Below, in pieces: positions 15,818 through 23,545 of a stretch of 53,526 nucleotides of DNA (positions within the stretch are counted from its first letter, which is position 1; the number at the start of each line of letters is the position of its first letter). The stretch comes from a virus. The notes beneath the pieces are model-generated. The model was not told the DNA's origin. It did no database searches and saw only the letters and a program-made list of their open reading frames with translations. The stretch covers positions 1 through 53,526 of IMG/VR virus record IMGVR_UViG_3300028558_000005. The stretch is one strand, 5' to 3'. The position numbers were made by a program, and so were the translations under genes.

Positions 15818-16140
15818 GCGCTGAACAGATCAATGACTTGCCGCTGACCGAAGAGGATTTTAATTGTTTCGTGTGGGAGCTGGCGCAGTCGGTACGCGAA
15901 TGCCTACTCTCAATTTCAATGTCGAACCAGCGTCGTGATTTTAAGATGAACAACCTTAGATCGTTCCCGGTGTTTGTGACCGTCTACAAAGATATTAACT
16001 ATTGGTCAATATCAGTGTGTCGCAACAACCCCGGCGACTATTGCGATCTATTTGCTCAAGAGCTGAGCACAACACCCGAAGCGGCCTACGAAAAAGTCAT
16101 CAGCGTATTACAAGAGGCATTCTATGTCGAGACACCGTAG
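15814..16140 (+). CDS. Hypothetical protein, 108 aa
   Basis: ATGA overlap with the nuclease gene. Mixed alpha/beta (FPVFVTVYKDINYWSISVCR strand pair), acidic start. Not recognised. The end overlaps the next gene by 17 bases. Confidence 0.5.
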   Translation: MSAEQINDLPLTEEDFNCFVWELAQSVRECLLSISMSNQRRDFKMNNLRSFPVFVTVYKDINYWSISVCRNNPGDYCDLFAQELSTTPEAAYEKVISVLQEAFYVETP

Positions 16141-16522
16141 TTTCATCACCGAGGGTCCGCCGTGGGAGATTTACGTCAAGTTCAGGGCATGGGTCTTCGA
16201 GCACCGAACTCACCCGCAAGCCTTCTCGTTCGGTGTTCAGGTGATGCAACGCCAGGACAAAGCCTGGACACTGCACCGCTTTCGCCATCATTGGAACACG
16301 CTCATCATCGAGCGGCTGGTGCGGCATGAGCGCGACACCAATGCGGTCATCATCACGACCAGTGCTGAGCTTGAACACATGGAAGGGATTGACCCCCGCG
16401 TCATCACTGCCGTCAAAAGTCTTGAGGATGCCGAGGCCGAGATGACGAGCCAGCTAGCTTATGACGATCAGACGTTGGGCGAACAGATACCCGTTAAGAA
16501 AGCCGACAGTATCTTGTGGTAG
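16124..16522 (+). CDS. Hypothetical protein, 132 aa
   Basis: SD is ACAAGAGGCATTCT. Aromatic and His-rich N-terminal half (FRHHWNTLIIERLVRHER), acidic C-terminal helix. Not recognised. Confidence 0.45.
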   Translation: MSRHRSFITEGPPWEIYVKFRAWVFEHRTHPQAFSFGVQVMQRQDKAWTLHRFRHHWNTLIIERLVRHERDTNAVIITTSAELEHMEGIDPRVITAVKSLEDAEAEMTSQLAYDDQTLGEQIPVKKADSILW

Positions 16523-16590
16523 TCGCGCCTATTGACAAAGCGTAAAATTAACACACTTTAACTTTGACTATTGCGGGGGCACTGCCCTTT

Positions 16591-17367
16591 ATGTCTTCTC
16601 AGTTCTGGGATGTAGCGACAAAAGCCACTACCGTATTATTGCCAATCCTCACTTTACTTGTGGGTTTTTTAGGTTATAGATTGAATGCGATGGTTGCAGT
16701 GCGCGACTCAGATCGCAAAGATCATGAGGCATTGCAGCAACGGGTCGAGTTTTGGCGCAATGACAACGACAAGCTGACAGCACAACTCGAGACGATCAGG
16801 AAAGATCACCAGGACCTCAACACGTCATATGTGGCGCTGAGCACCATGCACAATGAGACACGCAGCCAGCTCGAGACTGAGCAAGCGCATGGTCGCAGCA
16901 TGGGCGAGGATTTGGCCCGCAAAGCTGAACAGATCACCAACTTGCAATCGAACGTTGACAAACAGACCGCAGCATTGACGACGGCGACAGGCACAATCGA
17001 CACCTTGCATCACGCACTCGAGCAGGAACGAATTGCTGCCGATGCCAACATTACCAGAGTAAACAACGACAGCCTGGAACAGCAAAGACTCTTGCAAAAC
17101 CAAATCGACAACCTGACCAAGGAAATAGCAGCAGCCAAACAGGAAATCGCTGACCTGCGTAAGCAGATGGGTGAGCTTGACTCGCTTAACCAGAACTTCT
17201 CGCGTCAGATACTTGCTCTCGAAAAAGAGCGCGACGAGAAGAACCAGCAGATCGCTACCCTCATCACCGAGCGGGATGAGGCTCGCCGTGAGCTAGCAGG
17301 GTTTAAGACATCTCCCAAGCCAGTGGACCCCGGCGCTGAGCTGCGAGTAATTGCCGTCCCGCAATAG
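16591..17367 (+). CDS. Membrane-anchored long coiled-coil protein
   Basis: 258 aa from the ATG at 16591 (a TTG at 16564 is possible). One N-terminal helix (about 12-32, TTVLLPILTLLVGFLGYRL) anchors it with a basic loop after. Residues 35-235 are almost unbroken heptad-like coiled coil rich in Gln, Glu, Asp and Lys, as in SMC- or cytoskeleton-associated proteins. It lies just before the ParM-like operon and its terminator, so a structural or anchoring role in DNA positioning is an attractive but unproven idea. Confidence 0.6.
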   Translation: MSSQFWDVATKATTVLLPILTLLVGFLGYRLNAMVAVRDSDRKDHEALQQRVEFWRNDNDKLTAQLETIRKDHQDLNTSYVALSTMHNETRSQLETEQAHGRSMGEDLARKAEQITNLQSNVDKQTAALTTATGTIDTLHHALEQERIAADANITRVNNDSLEQQRLLQNQIDNLTKEIAAAKQEIADLRKQMGELDSLNQNFSRQILALEKERDEKNQQIATLITERDEARRELAGFKTSPKPVDPGAELRVIAVPQ

Positions 17368-17399
17368 TTAGTCTGTACGTACAATGTCCCAGCCGATAG

Positions 17400-17423
17400 C
17401 CGCGCCATTTGAGCGCGGTTTTT
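17400..17423 (+). terminator. Rho-independent terminator
   Basis: Stem CCGCGC (17400-17405) and GCGCGG (17413-17418) with a 7-base loop, followed by TTTTT. It separates the coiled-coil gene from the partition operon. Confidence 0.8.
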
Positions 17424-17444
17424 GTTGTCAGCAGCCTGCACTTT

Positions 17445-17500
17445 TTGACAATTAAGGACCGTCGTTGTACAATGTGTACTCACAATGTTAGTACAATGAT
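17445..17500 (+). promoter_or_regulatory. parC-like repeats overlapping the parM promoter
   Basis: TTGACA (17445-17450), 17 bases, TACAAT (17468-17473) is a near-consensus promoter. Its -10 lies inside GTACAATG, which repeats at 17491-17498, with a related CACAATG at 17481-17487; another GTACAATG is at 17379-17386. In known ParMRC systems ParR binds repeats that form the centromere and repress the promoter, and this layout is the same. The sharing of ACAATG with the iterons at 47817-47880 is notable. Confidence 0.65.
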
Positions 17501-17515
17501 TGAAAGGGTCAAGAC

Positions 17516-18517
17516 ATGGTTACGCAAGCACCCCACTACGTCGCTATCGTTGCGGGCAACGGTTACACCAAAGCTCGCAGTGGAAACAAGCGCAAAACTT
17601 TTTCCAGTGTGATTGCTCCCGAGCAGGGCGGTATCAAGTTCGATGGATTGAAGGGGTCCACCGACTTCGTGATGTCATACGCTGGACAGCGCTTCGCCAT
17701 CGGTGATAGCGCGTACAGCTTGAGCCAGATACAGACAGTCCGCATGGACCGCTCACGCATCTGCACGCCGTTCTATAAACAGCTATTTATCGCTGCGCTC
17801 ATCAGTGTCGTGCCAGAGGGCGGTGAGATTGTAGCAGTCATCACGCTGCCTTTGCAGTGGTATGACAAGCGTGAAGAGATTAAGGCTTTCCTCAAGGAGA
17901 GCTACGAGGTCAAGATTGCTGGCAAGACTATCGTGTACGACGTGACAGATGTGCGAGCAGTGCCAGAGGGTTTCGGCGTGCTGTGCTTCAACATGATTGA
18001 CGACAACGGGGTGATTGTTGATGAGACTTTCGGTCAGCGGCCCGTGGGTGTCATCGAAATCGGTACGGGTACAACCGATCTGAGCTTCTTTGACGGCCTC
18101 AAGATTAATCGAGCTAAGTCAGCGGGTCTACCACACGGGCTGGGAGAAGTGTGGATGGGTATTGGTGCTGACATCTCCAGTCGCATCGGGCGCGATCTCG
18201 AGCTGCACGAGGTAGACCGGATTATCAGGGATGGTGGGTTCTTCGATATGGGCGAGTGGGTTGAGATCGCACCGTATGTGGATATTCACATGCCGTCACT
18301 GGCTGACTACACGCAAGGTCAAGTTGGCCTACGCTGGGGAGATCGGGGCCGAGAGGCCAGCGTAATACTTGTAGCGGGCGGCGGCTGCACACCGTTGTAT
18401 GATTACTTTGATTATCCTCACGCTATCAAGTCGCCCAAGCCGTGGATGACAGATATGGAAGGTATCTATCGTTACTTGCTCTTCAAGCGGGCAATGGAGT
18501 TGCAGCAAAGGAAGTAA
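17516..18517 (+). CDS. parM: ParM/Alp-like actin-family ATPase
   Basis: 333 aa after AAAGGGTCAAGAC. Actin-fold motifs: phosphate-1 region VAIVAGNGYTK (9-19), phosphate-2 VIEIGTGTTDLSFF (about 179-192) and adenosine motif VILVAGGG (283-290). This order is typical of ParM, StbA and Alp proteins, which form filaments that push or carry plasmid or phage DNA. The usual Asp of the first motif (LD.G) is replaced by Val, and the second has Glu in place of Asp, so filament dynamics may differ. The following gene encodes a ParR-like adaptor, and centromere-like repeats precede it. Confidence 0.8.
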   Translation: MVTQAPHYVAIVAGNGYTKARSGNKRKTFSSVIAPEQGGIKFDGLKGSTDFVMSYAGQRFAIGDSAYSLSQIQTVRMDRSRICTPFYKQLFIAALISVVPEGGEIVAVITLPLQWYDKREEIKAFLKESYEVKIAGKTIVYDVTDVRAVPEGFGVLCFNMIDDNGVIVDETFGQRPVGVIEIGTGTTDLSFFDGLKINRAKSAGLPHGLGEVWMGIGADISSRIGRDLELHEVDRIIRDGGFFDMGEWVEIAPYVDIHMPSLADYTQGQVGLRWGDRGREASVILVAGGGCTPLYDYFDYPHAIKSPKPWMTDMEGIYRYLLFKRAMELQQRK

Positions 18518-18520
18518 GCG

Positions 18521-18748
18521 ATGAGCGAAGAGATGGACCGTTTCACTTTTCGTCTGGGTGAGGGACCACGAGATAAGCGGGTCCGTCAGTGGATACAGGG
18601 GTTGCTCGATGATGATGTGAACGCCAGCGAAAAGATCAAGGAGATACTCGATGCTCACTCTCGTGGCGTAGTCATGGTGCAGCAAATGGATGCCACGCAA
18701 CAGCCGCTCAGCGAAACAGCCCGGTCAATGTTCGATTTTGGTGACTAG
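18521..18748 (+). CDS. ParR-like ribbon-helix-helix adaptor
   Basis: 75 aa, three bases after the actin gene, a typical ParM-ParR spacing. Strand RFTFRLGEG, then helix RDKRVRQWIQGLLDDD, then NASEKIKEILDAH matches the ribbon-helix-helix N-domain of ParR. The tail (about 45-75) is flexible and could bind filament ends, as in ParR. It probably binds the GTACAATG repeats upstream of parM. Confidence 0.65.
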   Translation: MSEEMDRFTFRLGEGPRDKRVRQWIQGLLDDDVNASEKIKEILDAHSRGVVMVQQMDATQQPLSETARSMFDFGD

Positions 18749-18759
18749 AGGGGTACACA

Positions 18760-19314
18760 ATGGGTCAGGTCGTTCTCAACACAAAGAAGTTAGCGCGGGA
18801 TGCCCGTCAGATGCTAGACAGCGCCAATGCGCATTTGCTGGCGACGGGTGTCAAAAACCTGAACGCTTATCTGTACGCTGCAATGGCACGCGGCGCACTG
18901 GAAAGCGCCATGAGCATTCTGGAGATGACCGCTGACGATGAGACTGGTGTCTACCGTCAGTTGTCGCAGCTCGATGCCGAAGCGGTGACGCTGTGCAGCA
19001 AGTTCGAGGCGATGTTCGACATTCGCAGCAAACAGTCTGAACCCGTGTCCGTTGTCAAGCTAGCACCCCAGCCTACCCCGGAGGGCAACGGTCACGTTCG
19101 TAGCTACAAACTGCAACCGCACACCGGGCAATTACTATCAGGAAGTGACCACAGTCACCGTTTGACAGCCAGCGAGCGACTGGAAATCTGGCAGCACTTC
19201 CAGGAGCACCCCAATCCAAGTCGCTCGCAAGTGTTAGAGGTTGCAGTATTGTACAAATGTACTGAGGATACCGTCAGGCGCTGGATTGAGAATCATCCTG
19301 GTGAACACGAATAA
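18760..19314 (+). CDS. HTH protein of the partition operon
   Basis: 184 aa, SD GAGGGGTACACA. The N-terminal 100 residues are helical with alanines, and a linker follows. Residues 130-180 (LTASERLEIWQHFQEHP, then QVLEVAVLYKCTEDTVRRWI) are a DNA-binding helix-turn-helix similar to transposase or Terminase-small-type HTH. Its place after ParR suggests a regulatory or DNA-bridging role. Confidence 0.5.
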   Translation: MGQVVLNTKKLARDARQMLDSANAHLLATGVKNLNAYLYAAMARGALESAMSILEMTADDETGVYRQLSQLDAEAVTLCSKFEAMFDIRSKQSEPVSVVKLAPQPTPEGNGHVRSYKLQPHTGQLLSGSDHSHRLTASERLEIWQHFQEHPNPSRSQVLEVAVLYKCTEDTVRRWIENHPGEHE

Positions 19315-19323
19315 CGTCTAATC

Positions 19324-19339
19324 TTTCACAACTGTGAAA
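19324..19339. promoter_or_regulatory. 16-bp palindromic site (perfect)
   Basis: TTTCACAACTGTGAAA, followed directly by AGGGAGAAGGGTCAAC and the ATG at 19356. Same placement next to the ribosome binding site as at 13736. Confidence 0.75.
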
Positions 19340-19355
19340 AGGGAGAAGGGTCAAC

Positions 19356-20192
19356 ATGAGTTCCGTAAAACAATTCCGCAAGTTCGCACTGGCTATCGTC
19401 ACAATGGAAATCCCCGAAGCGTTGCTACCGCCTTCGCTGCGAGCCGAAGCGGAAGGCATGATGATGCAAGTTTCACTGGGCAGACCTGCCACCTGGGCTG
19501 TCGATAAAGACTGGCGTTATCGCAAGTTCGAGTACGTCAACCCGGGGCAGACATTCGAGTACGAGGTCCACCTGTGGATAGACAGCGGGCGCACTGATGA
19601 GCAGATATTCGAGATTCTGCGCGAGAAGGTACTGGACAGCATCACGATCCCTGACTACATCGGTGATGGCCTTGAGTACCCATCCATGACCCCTGATGAC
19701 TATATCGCTGATGGTGATGCATGGGACCCAGAGACAATGGGCGAACCTAACATCAATCCAGACGATCCCGGTGAGGTTGTCAACGTCAACCCGAACACTC
19801 GTCTTTATGGCACACTGGACCCCGAGGGTCGCTTTGCCATCTCAAACGAGAGTGTTGTCTTTGCGCGGCCTGACCTGAGCGACAGGGACGTGCCGCTGGG
19901 TCGGTGCTGTCACTGCAACGAGAACGAAGCTGACCATATCATTCTGTTGCCGTACCGCGCTCCGGTTGACGGTACAGGCTGGGGCTGCCACAACTGCGAT
20001 GCGCCGTGCGACGGTGCTATCAGTGTGGTGTGCACTGAGTGTCTTGAGCCGTATGAGGTTAGCACCCTCAAGGACATGGCGCTGACTGTGTGCGTGGGCT
20101 TTCCGGCTGACAATGTGCGCGTCGTCAAATCAGCAGTGATAGACCGTCCCTACTGGCACATCGACAGCAACTGGGGTCCAGTGGAGGACTAG
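19356..20192 (+). CDS. Protein with C-terminal zinc cluster, 278 aa
   Basis: N-terminal 100 residues alpha/beta, an acidic Asp/Pro-rich linker (105-155), then CCHCNEN (about 185), CHNCDAPC (213) and CTEC (228), a multi-Cys zinc cluster. Function not recognised. Two regulatory signals, the palindrome and GGGTCA, precede it. Confidence 0.5.
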   Translation: MSSVKQFRKFALAIVTMEIPEALLPPSLRAEAEGMMMQVSLGRPATWAVDKDWRYRKFEYVNPGQTFEYEVHLWIDSGRTDEQIFEILREKVLDSITIPDYIGDGLEYPSMTPDDYIADGDAWDPETMGEPNINPDDPGEVVNVNPNTRLYGTLDPEGRFAISNESVVFARPDLSDRDVPLGRCCHCNENEADHIILLPYRAPVDGTGWGCHNCDAPCDGAISVVCTECLEPYEVSTLKDMALTVCVGFPADNVRVVKSAVIDRPYWHIDSNWGPVED

Positions 20193-20921
20193 ATGAGCAA
20201 CGCACGCTGGCAAGCACAGTTTAACTATAGTTGGCCCGAAAACAACTTCCGCACTGTCGGCTGGTTCATGTCGAAAGAACTGGCTAACGCCACCCTGATG
20301 GCGCTGGCAGAAGCGCACTTTCCGGGGCAGTGGCACTGGAACACTGAACAAGATCAACTGTCATTAGACGATCCCGGCAAATCCATGTATAACATGGGCT
20401 GGATGCTGGAGCGCAATCCACTGGCTTCTGGTATGTACACCGCCTATCTGTTCGATCTGGATGACACACTGATCGAGGGCTTTGTCGCGCCGCCCCAGCC
20501 TTACTCCCGTGTTCAGGTGCTGCCGGGTCGTGTTGCCACACTCTCCTATCTGATGACGAAAGAGCGGCGCATCGGCATTGTTACCAATCAGGGCAACATC
20601 GCCTTCGGTTATCAGACCGAGCAGGAAGCATTGAGTAAGTTCCGTGAAGTCTATCATGTGCTGGGGCTGGACATGACAGATCACCCGCTGCACTTTTGTT
20701 TTAGCGACACGCGCTCCAAAATACCGCGCTATAGCAGCATTGAGGATGCCAGTCGCAGGAAGCCGTCCGGTAAGATGATCCGCGAAGTCATGGTGAAGCT
20801 GAGCATCGAAAACGGCTTATCAGTGCTGTACTGCGGCGACAGAAAAGAGGATAGACTCGCCGCCGAGGACGCGGGCGTTGACTTTATCGACACTGACGTT
20901 TTTCCCTGGTTGACTGAATAG
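20193..20921 (+). CDS. HAD-superfamily phosphatase with extra N-terminal domain
   Basis: 242 aa. From residue 82 it is a HAD-IIIA-type phosphatase: FDLDDTLIEG (87-96, nucleophile Asp88), IVTNQGN (motif II), a Lys in RRKPSGKM, and YCGDRKEDRLAAEDAGV (motif IV). The subclass includes polynucleotide 3'-phosphatases and histidinol- or heptose-phosphate phosphatases; here end-processing of DNA or RNA is plausible but unproven. The N-terminal 80 residues are unrecognised. It is the last gene of the rightward cluster. Confidence 0.75.
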   Translation: MSNARWQAQFNYSWPENNFRTVGWFMSKELANATLMALAEAHFPGQWHWNTEQDQLSLDDPGKSMYNMGWMLERNPLASGMYTAYLFDLDDTLIEGFVAPPQPYSRVQVLPGRVATLSYLMTKERRIGIVTNQGNIAFGYQTEQEALSKFREVYHVLGLDMTDHPLHFCFSDTRSKIPRYSSIEDASRRKPSGKMIREVMVKLSIENGLSVLYCGDRKEDRLAAEDAGVDFIDTDVFPWLTE

Positions 20922-20992
20922 CAAAACAGTCGTATCCTGTTCATATCGTTGGATATGACAATAAGCCAACCGTACCTTCCTTTTTCCCCCTG

Positions 20993-21028
20993 AAAACCCA
21001 CTGCCTAAACCCGGTGGGTTTTCGTTTT
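20993..21028 (+). terminator. Rho-independent terminator
   Basis: AAAACCCAC (20993-21001) pairs with GTGGGTTTT (21014-21022), followed by CGTTTTTC. It ends the rightward transcript 72 bases after the HAD gene. The A/T flanks would also let it work on the minus strand. Confidence 0.8.
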
Positions 21029-21071
21029 TCACTGCTCGTTTTCGTCACCAATTCATGCGACAACACTCAAT

Positions 21072-21144
21072 GGTACAAGTAGACCTCAAATTTGCTTACG
21101 TCAACTGGTGACGCTGGATTACGCGGTTTTCATATTATCAGAAT
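21072..21144 (+). promoter_or_regulatory. GGTACAAGT element, copy 4, with shared upstream block
   Basis: GGTACAAGT (21072-21080) is followed by ACGCTGGATTA (about 21110-21120) and CATATTATCAGAA. Part order matches 51475-51546. The GACGCACC hairpin arm is degenerate here. Confidence 0.5.
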
Positions 21145-21163
21145 AAAACAGGCGTGCTATAAT
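21135..21163 (+). promoter_or_regulatory. Promoter for tRNA-Asn
   Basis: Extended -10 TGCTATAAT (hexamer 21158-21163) with a 17-base spacer to TTATCA (21135-21140), which lies in the shared TTATCAGAA block and may serve as -35. Transcription would start about 50 bases before the tRNA. Confidence 0.65.
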
Positions 21164-21221
21164 AGTCTTAGCGTCGAAAGTCGTGATGGTTTCCAGGTCC
21201 GAAACTTGGATAGGCGCGCAT

Positions 21222-21294
21222 TGCCTCGTAGCTCAACTGGGAGAGCGCTGCACTGTTAATGCGGTGGTTGCTGGTCCGAATCCAGCCGAGGCAG
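21222..21294 (+). tRNA. tRNA-Asn (GTT)
   Basis: Acceptor TGCCTCG (21222-21228) pairs with CGAGGCA (21287-21293); D stem GCTC/GAGC; anticodon stem CTGCA/TGCGG around CTGTTAA with GTT at 21255-21257; T stem GCTGG/CCAGC with loop TCCGAAT; discriminator G. All four arms are complete and no CCA is encoded. It ends one base before the stop codon of the converging late operon. Confidence 0.93.
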
Positions 21295-21453
21295 CTACTT
21301 TTCGGGCGGTTTGCGCCATGTCCATTTGCCGTTCTGCTTCCAGTACTGTCCGACGAGGGCAGACTTGCCGCCCTCAAAGAACCCCGCCGCAAAGCGCAGC
21401 GCCCAGTAGATTACAAGCGCCACGAGTACACCGCCGACACACCAGATTATCAT
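21295..21453 (-). CDS. Small single-helix membrane protein
   Basis: 52 aa; ATG at 21453 after GAGGGTGAA. An N-terminal membrane helix (VCWIIM-like start, VGGVLVALVIYWALRFAAGF) is followed by a basic soluble tail (YWKQNGKWTWRKPPEK). As the last gene after holin and lysin it could be a lysis accessory such as a spanin or second holin; this is inference from position. Confidence 0.6.
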   Translation of the reverse strand: MIIWCVGGVLVALVIYWALRFAAGFFEGGKSALVGQYWKQNGKWTWRKPPEK

Positions 21454-21460
21454 TTCACCC

Positions 21461-22729
21461 TCACAGCGTTAGATTGTGGACAGTCCAGCTGGCTTCGGGA
21501 TATGCCCCGGTCCCATCGAGCACCCAAGCCATACACGGCACACCAGCCGCTCGCATCACCTGGTAAGCGTGATTGACAGCCTGTGCAGTGATGACCCCCG
21601 GTGCAACCGGACCTATCTCAGTCCCGATGAGCGGCTTGCCCCACGTCTTCCAGTACGCTATCTCTGGCGCGAAGTCTGAGCCGTCATCGTCCAACCAGTA
21701 GGCGTGCAGCCCAATCCAGTCGGCAGCACGGATGGCATTGATGGCCCCTGCCGCGAAGTCTTTTTCAGCCATTCTCACATTGGTAATTCCTACCCCCGGA
21801 GAAAGCGCAGGAAAGCCTAATTTACAGCCGGGAAGGGCTGCCCGGTACTGAGTTGCCACTTGCATCCACCACGACGCAAATTCCGCCCCGTTTGCCCATG
21901 CGTTATTCCAGCCTTCACCGATGACGTTCGGCTCATTGTGTATCTGAATAATCAGGGCAGTTGTGCCCAGTGCCCGCGCATAATCTACCAGGTTTGGTAG
22001 GGTTTGATTTATGAAGTCTTGCGGGTTCTTTGTGGGGATACCGTGCTGGTCAGCACGGAAGGCAAAGCCCGTAATATCACAGTTGTGAAAAGCCGGAATA
22101 GCAGTTGCGGCCTGACCCTGTGCCCATGCAATAATAAACACGTTTCGCACGCCATTGCGCCTGATGAGGTCAAGCTCAGCACTACTGGGCGACCAGCCGC
22201 CCGCGTTGGCCCCGACCCCACGCACGGTGGGGTCTAACAGGTTGCCAGTCGAGGCGGGAGGGGTTGGCTGGGGCACTGGCGTGCTGTCATTGACGGGTAC
22301 TGTCAAGTCACCGGCGATCCACCACGCCTGATTGCTGGCAAGCTCAAACCAGTTGTGCCCGTCAGCTAGCACATTGTGACCACCCATGACCTGTACCGTG
22401 ATACCGGGGGCAAGCTGCGATACAACCTTGTAAGACAACCCCGGCCCGTTGCGCACGTTGAGAGTTCCGGTAGTACGCACTTTCTCAGTGTTAACGCCTG
22501 TCGGCATCGGTGGCGGTGTGCCTACGCTGAGCAACTGCACGTTCGGGGCAGACGGGTCGCCCGACCAGATATAGCCTACATGAGGCACGGTCATGTGCAG
22601 CCACGCGTTAAAGGTGAACGTATCGACGGTAGCTTGCTCGCCCTGCATGAGATAAGCCCCGACGTAGGTAGAACCGTCGGGGCCATCGTGAATACTCAGA
22701 GCATGATGAATACCCTGCACCGTTGCCAT
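21461..22729 (-). CDS. Endolysin: SH3b domain plus GH-A-type glycosidase
   Basis: 422 aa; its ATG overlaps the holin stop. Residues 1-75 are a fibre-like module. Residues 87-145 are a bacterial SH3b domain (TLNVRNGPGLSYKVVSQL, then WWIAGDL) that binds wall polymers. After a Pro/Thr linker, residues 165-422 form a TIM-barrel glycosidase with an acid/base IHNEPN (Glu266) and a likely nucleophile in LIGTEIG (Glu371), the clan GH-A layout. No amidase or lysozyme domain is present. A one-mismatch palindrome lies inside (22075-22090). Probably degrades the host wall or sheath polysaccharide. Confidence 0.75.
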   Translation of the reverse strand: MATVQGIHHALSIHDGPDGSTYVGAYLMQGEQATVDTFTFNAWLHMTVPHVGYIWSGDPSAPNVQLLSVGTPPPMPTGVNTEKVRTTGTLNVRNGPGLSYKVVSQLAPGITVQVMGGHNVLADGHNWFELASNQAWWIAGDLTVPVNDSTPVPQPTPPASTGNLLDPTVRGVGANAGGWSPSSAELDLIRRNGVRNVFIIAWAQGQAATAIPAFHNCDITGFAFRADQHGIPTKNPQDFINQTLPNLVDYARALGTTALIIQIHNEPNVIGEGWNNAWANGAEFASWWMQVATQYRAALPGCKLGFPALSPGVGITNVRMAEKDFAAGAINAIRAADWIGLHAYWLDDDGSDFAPEIAYWKTWGKPLIGTEIGPVAPGVITAQAVNHAYQVMRAAGVPCMAWVLDGTGAYPEASWTVHNLTL

Positions 22730-23130
22730 CAGGCGGCGGGCTTGATCTGAGCTAACCGGGCGTTGACTTCGGCAATCTGAGCATGATACAACGCCAGACT
22801 GTTTTTGCGCTCATCTTTGACAAACTGCGCCTTGAGGAACAGGGTATGCTGGATTTGCCCGCCGATCCATGCTGAAATAAAGGCGAATATCACAGCAAAC
22901 TCAGGTTGGTATCTGGCCCAGAAATCAGGGGTCACAAAGTGAATAAGCGCCCACGAGGCAGCGCTGAGCACCAGACCGATAACGAACTCGGCGGCAGCCT
23001 TTTGTGTATCAGTGAGCTTGGCCCACCATGATCCTGCCGGGAGTTTGTCGAGAAAATTAGAGATGATCCAGTTGAGGGCAGCCGGGCTGCCCAGAAACAC
23101 GATAAAGCCCACGATTGTACTGAGGTCCAT
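22729..23130 (-). CDS. Holin-like membrane protein
   Basis: 133 aa after AAGGAGCAATCTT. Three hydrophobic segments (about 4-24, 47-67 and 75-95) and a charged helical C-terminus (FVKDERKNSLALYHAQIAEV) fit a class I-type or phi29-like holin. It lies next to the lysin with a TGATG junction. The assignment rests on topology and neighbourhood. Confidence 0.65.
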   Translation of the reverse strand: MDLSTIVGFIVFLGSPAALNWIISNFLDKLPAGSWWAKLTDTQKAAAEFVIGLVLSAASWALIHFVTPDFWARYQPEFAVIFAFISAWIGGQIQHTLFLKAQFVKDERKNSLALYHAQIAEVNARLAQIKPAA

Positions 23131-23159
23131 AAGATTGCTCCTTAGCGCTTATTACGCGA

Positions 23160-23537
23160 TTAAAGTACCGCGTGTACACAAACCGGCTGAATATTCGCCG
23201 GATAGATACCAAACCAAACTTGTCCCTGACCGATAGGCGCGTTGCTGAATTTCCATTCGACCAGCGGCTGTCCGTTCTGGACATACATCTCGACTATCAT
23301 GCAGTACAGCACTGGCGTTGCTGTCGGGCGCTTTGTGGGCGTAGCTGTTGGCGTGCTTGTTTTCGTCGGCACGAGGGTGCGTGTAGGCGTGGCAGTGTCG
23401 TGGTGGTAATACAAGGCTTGCAGTGCAGCACCGGGCGGCGTGGGTATGCCGCGCTGAGCCGCTAACGACTGCGTGCTTACCAACGCAAGCAAGGCGGCGA
23501 ATAACAGAAGTGAGATCAGAATTAAAGACTTTCGCAT
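23160..23537 (-). CDS. Secreted protein with Thr/Pro-rich linker
   Basis: 125 aa after AGGAGGTTCT. Signal peptide MRKSLILISLLLFAALLALV with a likely cleavage after SLA-A. Residues about 50-75 are TP/TPT-type repeats, then a beta domain (VEMYVQNGQPLVEWKFSNAP) with two Cys. Such TPT linkers are very common in Chloroflexota exported proteins. A surface or lysis role is possible; the function is unknown. Confidence 0.6.
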   Translation of the reverse strand: MRKSLILISLLLFAALLALVSTQSLAAQRGIPTPPGAALQALYYHHDTATPTRTLVPTKTSTPTATPTKRPTATPVLYCMIVEMYVQNGQPLVEWKFSNAPIGQGQVWFGIYPANIQPVCVHAVL

Positions 23538-23545
23538 AGAACCTC

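Noticed and set aside
16532-16560. Promoter with TTGACA at 16532-16537
   Set aside because: No acceptable -10 box lies at 16-18 bases; kept out of the feature list.
17445-18748. Reading the ParM-like operon as a host Hsp70 or MreB gene
   Set aside because: Size, the GNGYTK start, the RHH partner gene and promoter repeats fit ParM/Alp proteins better.
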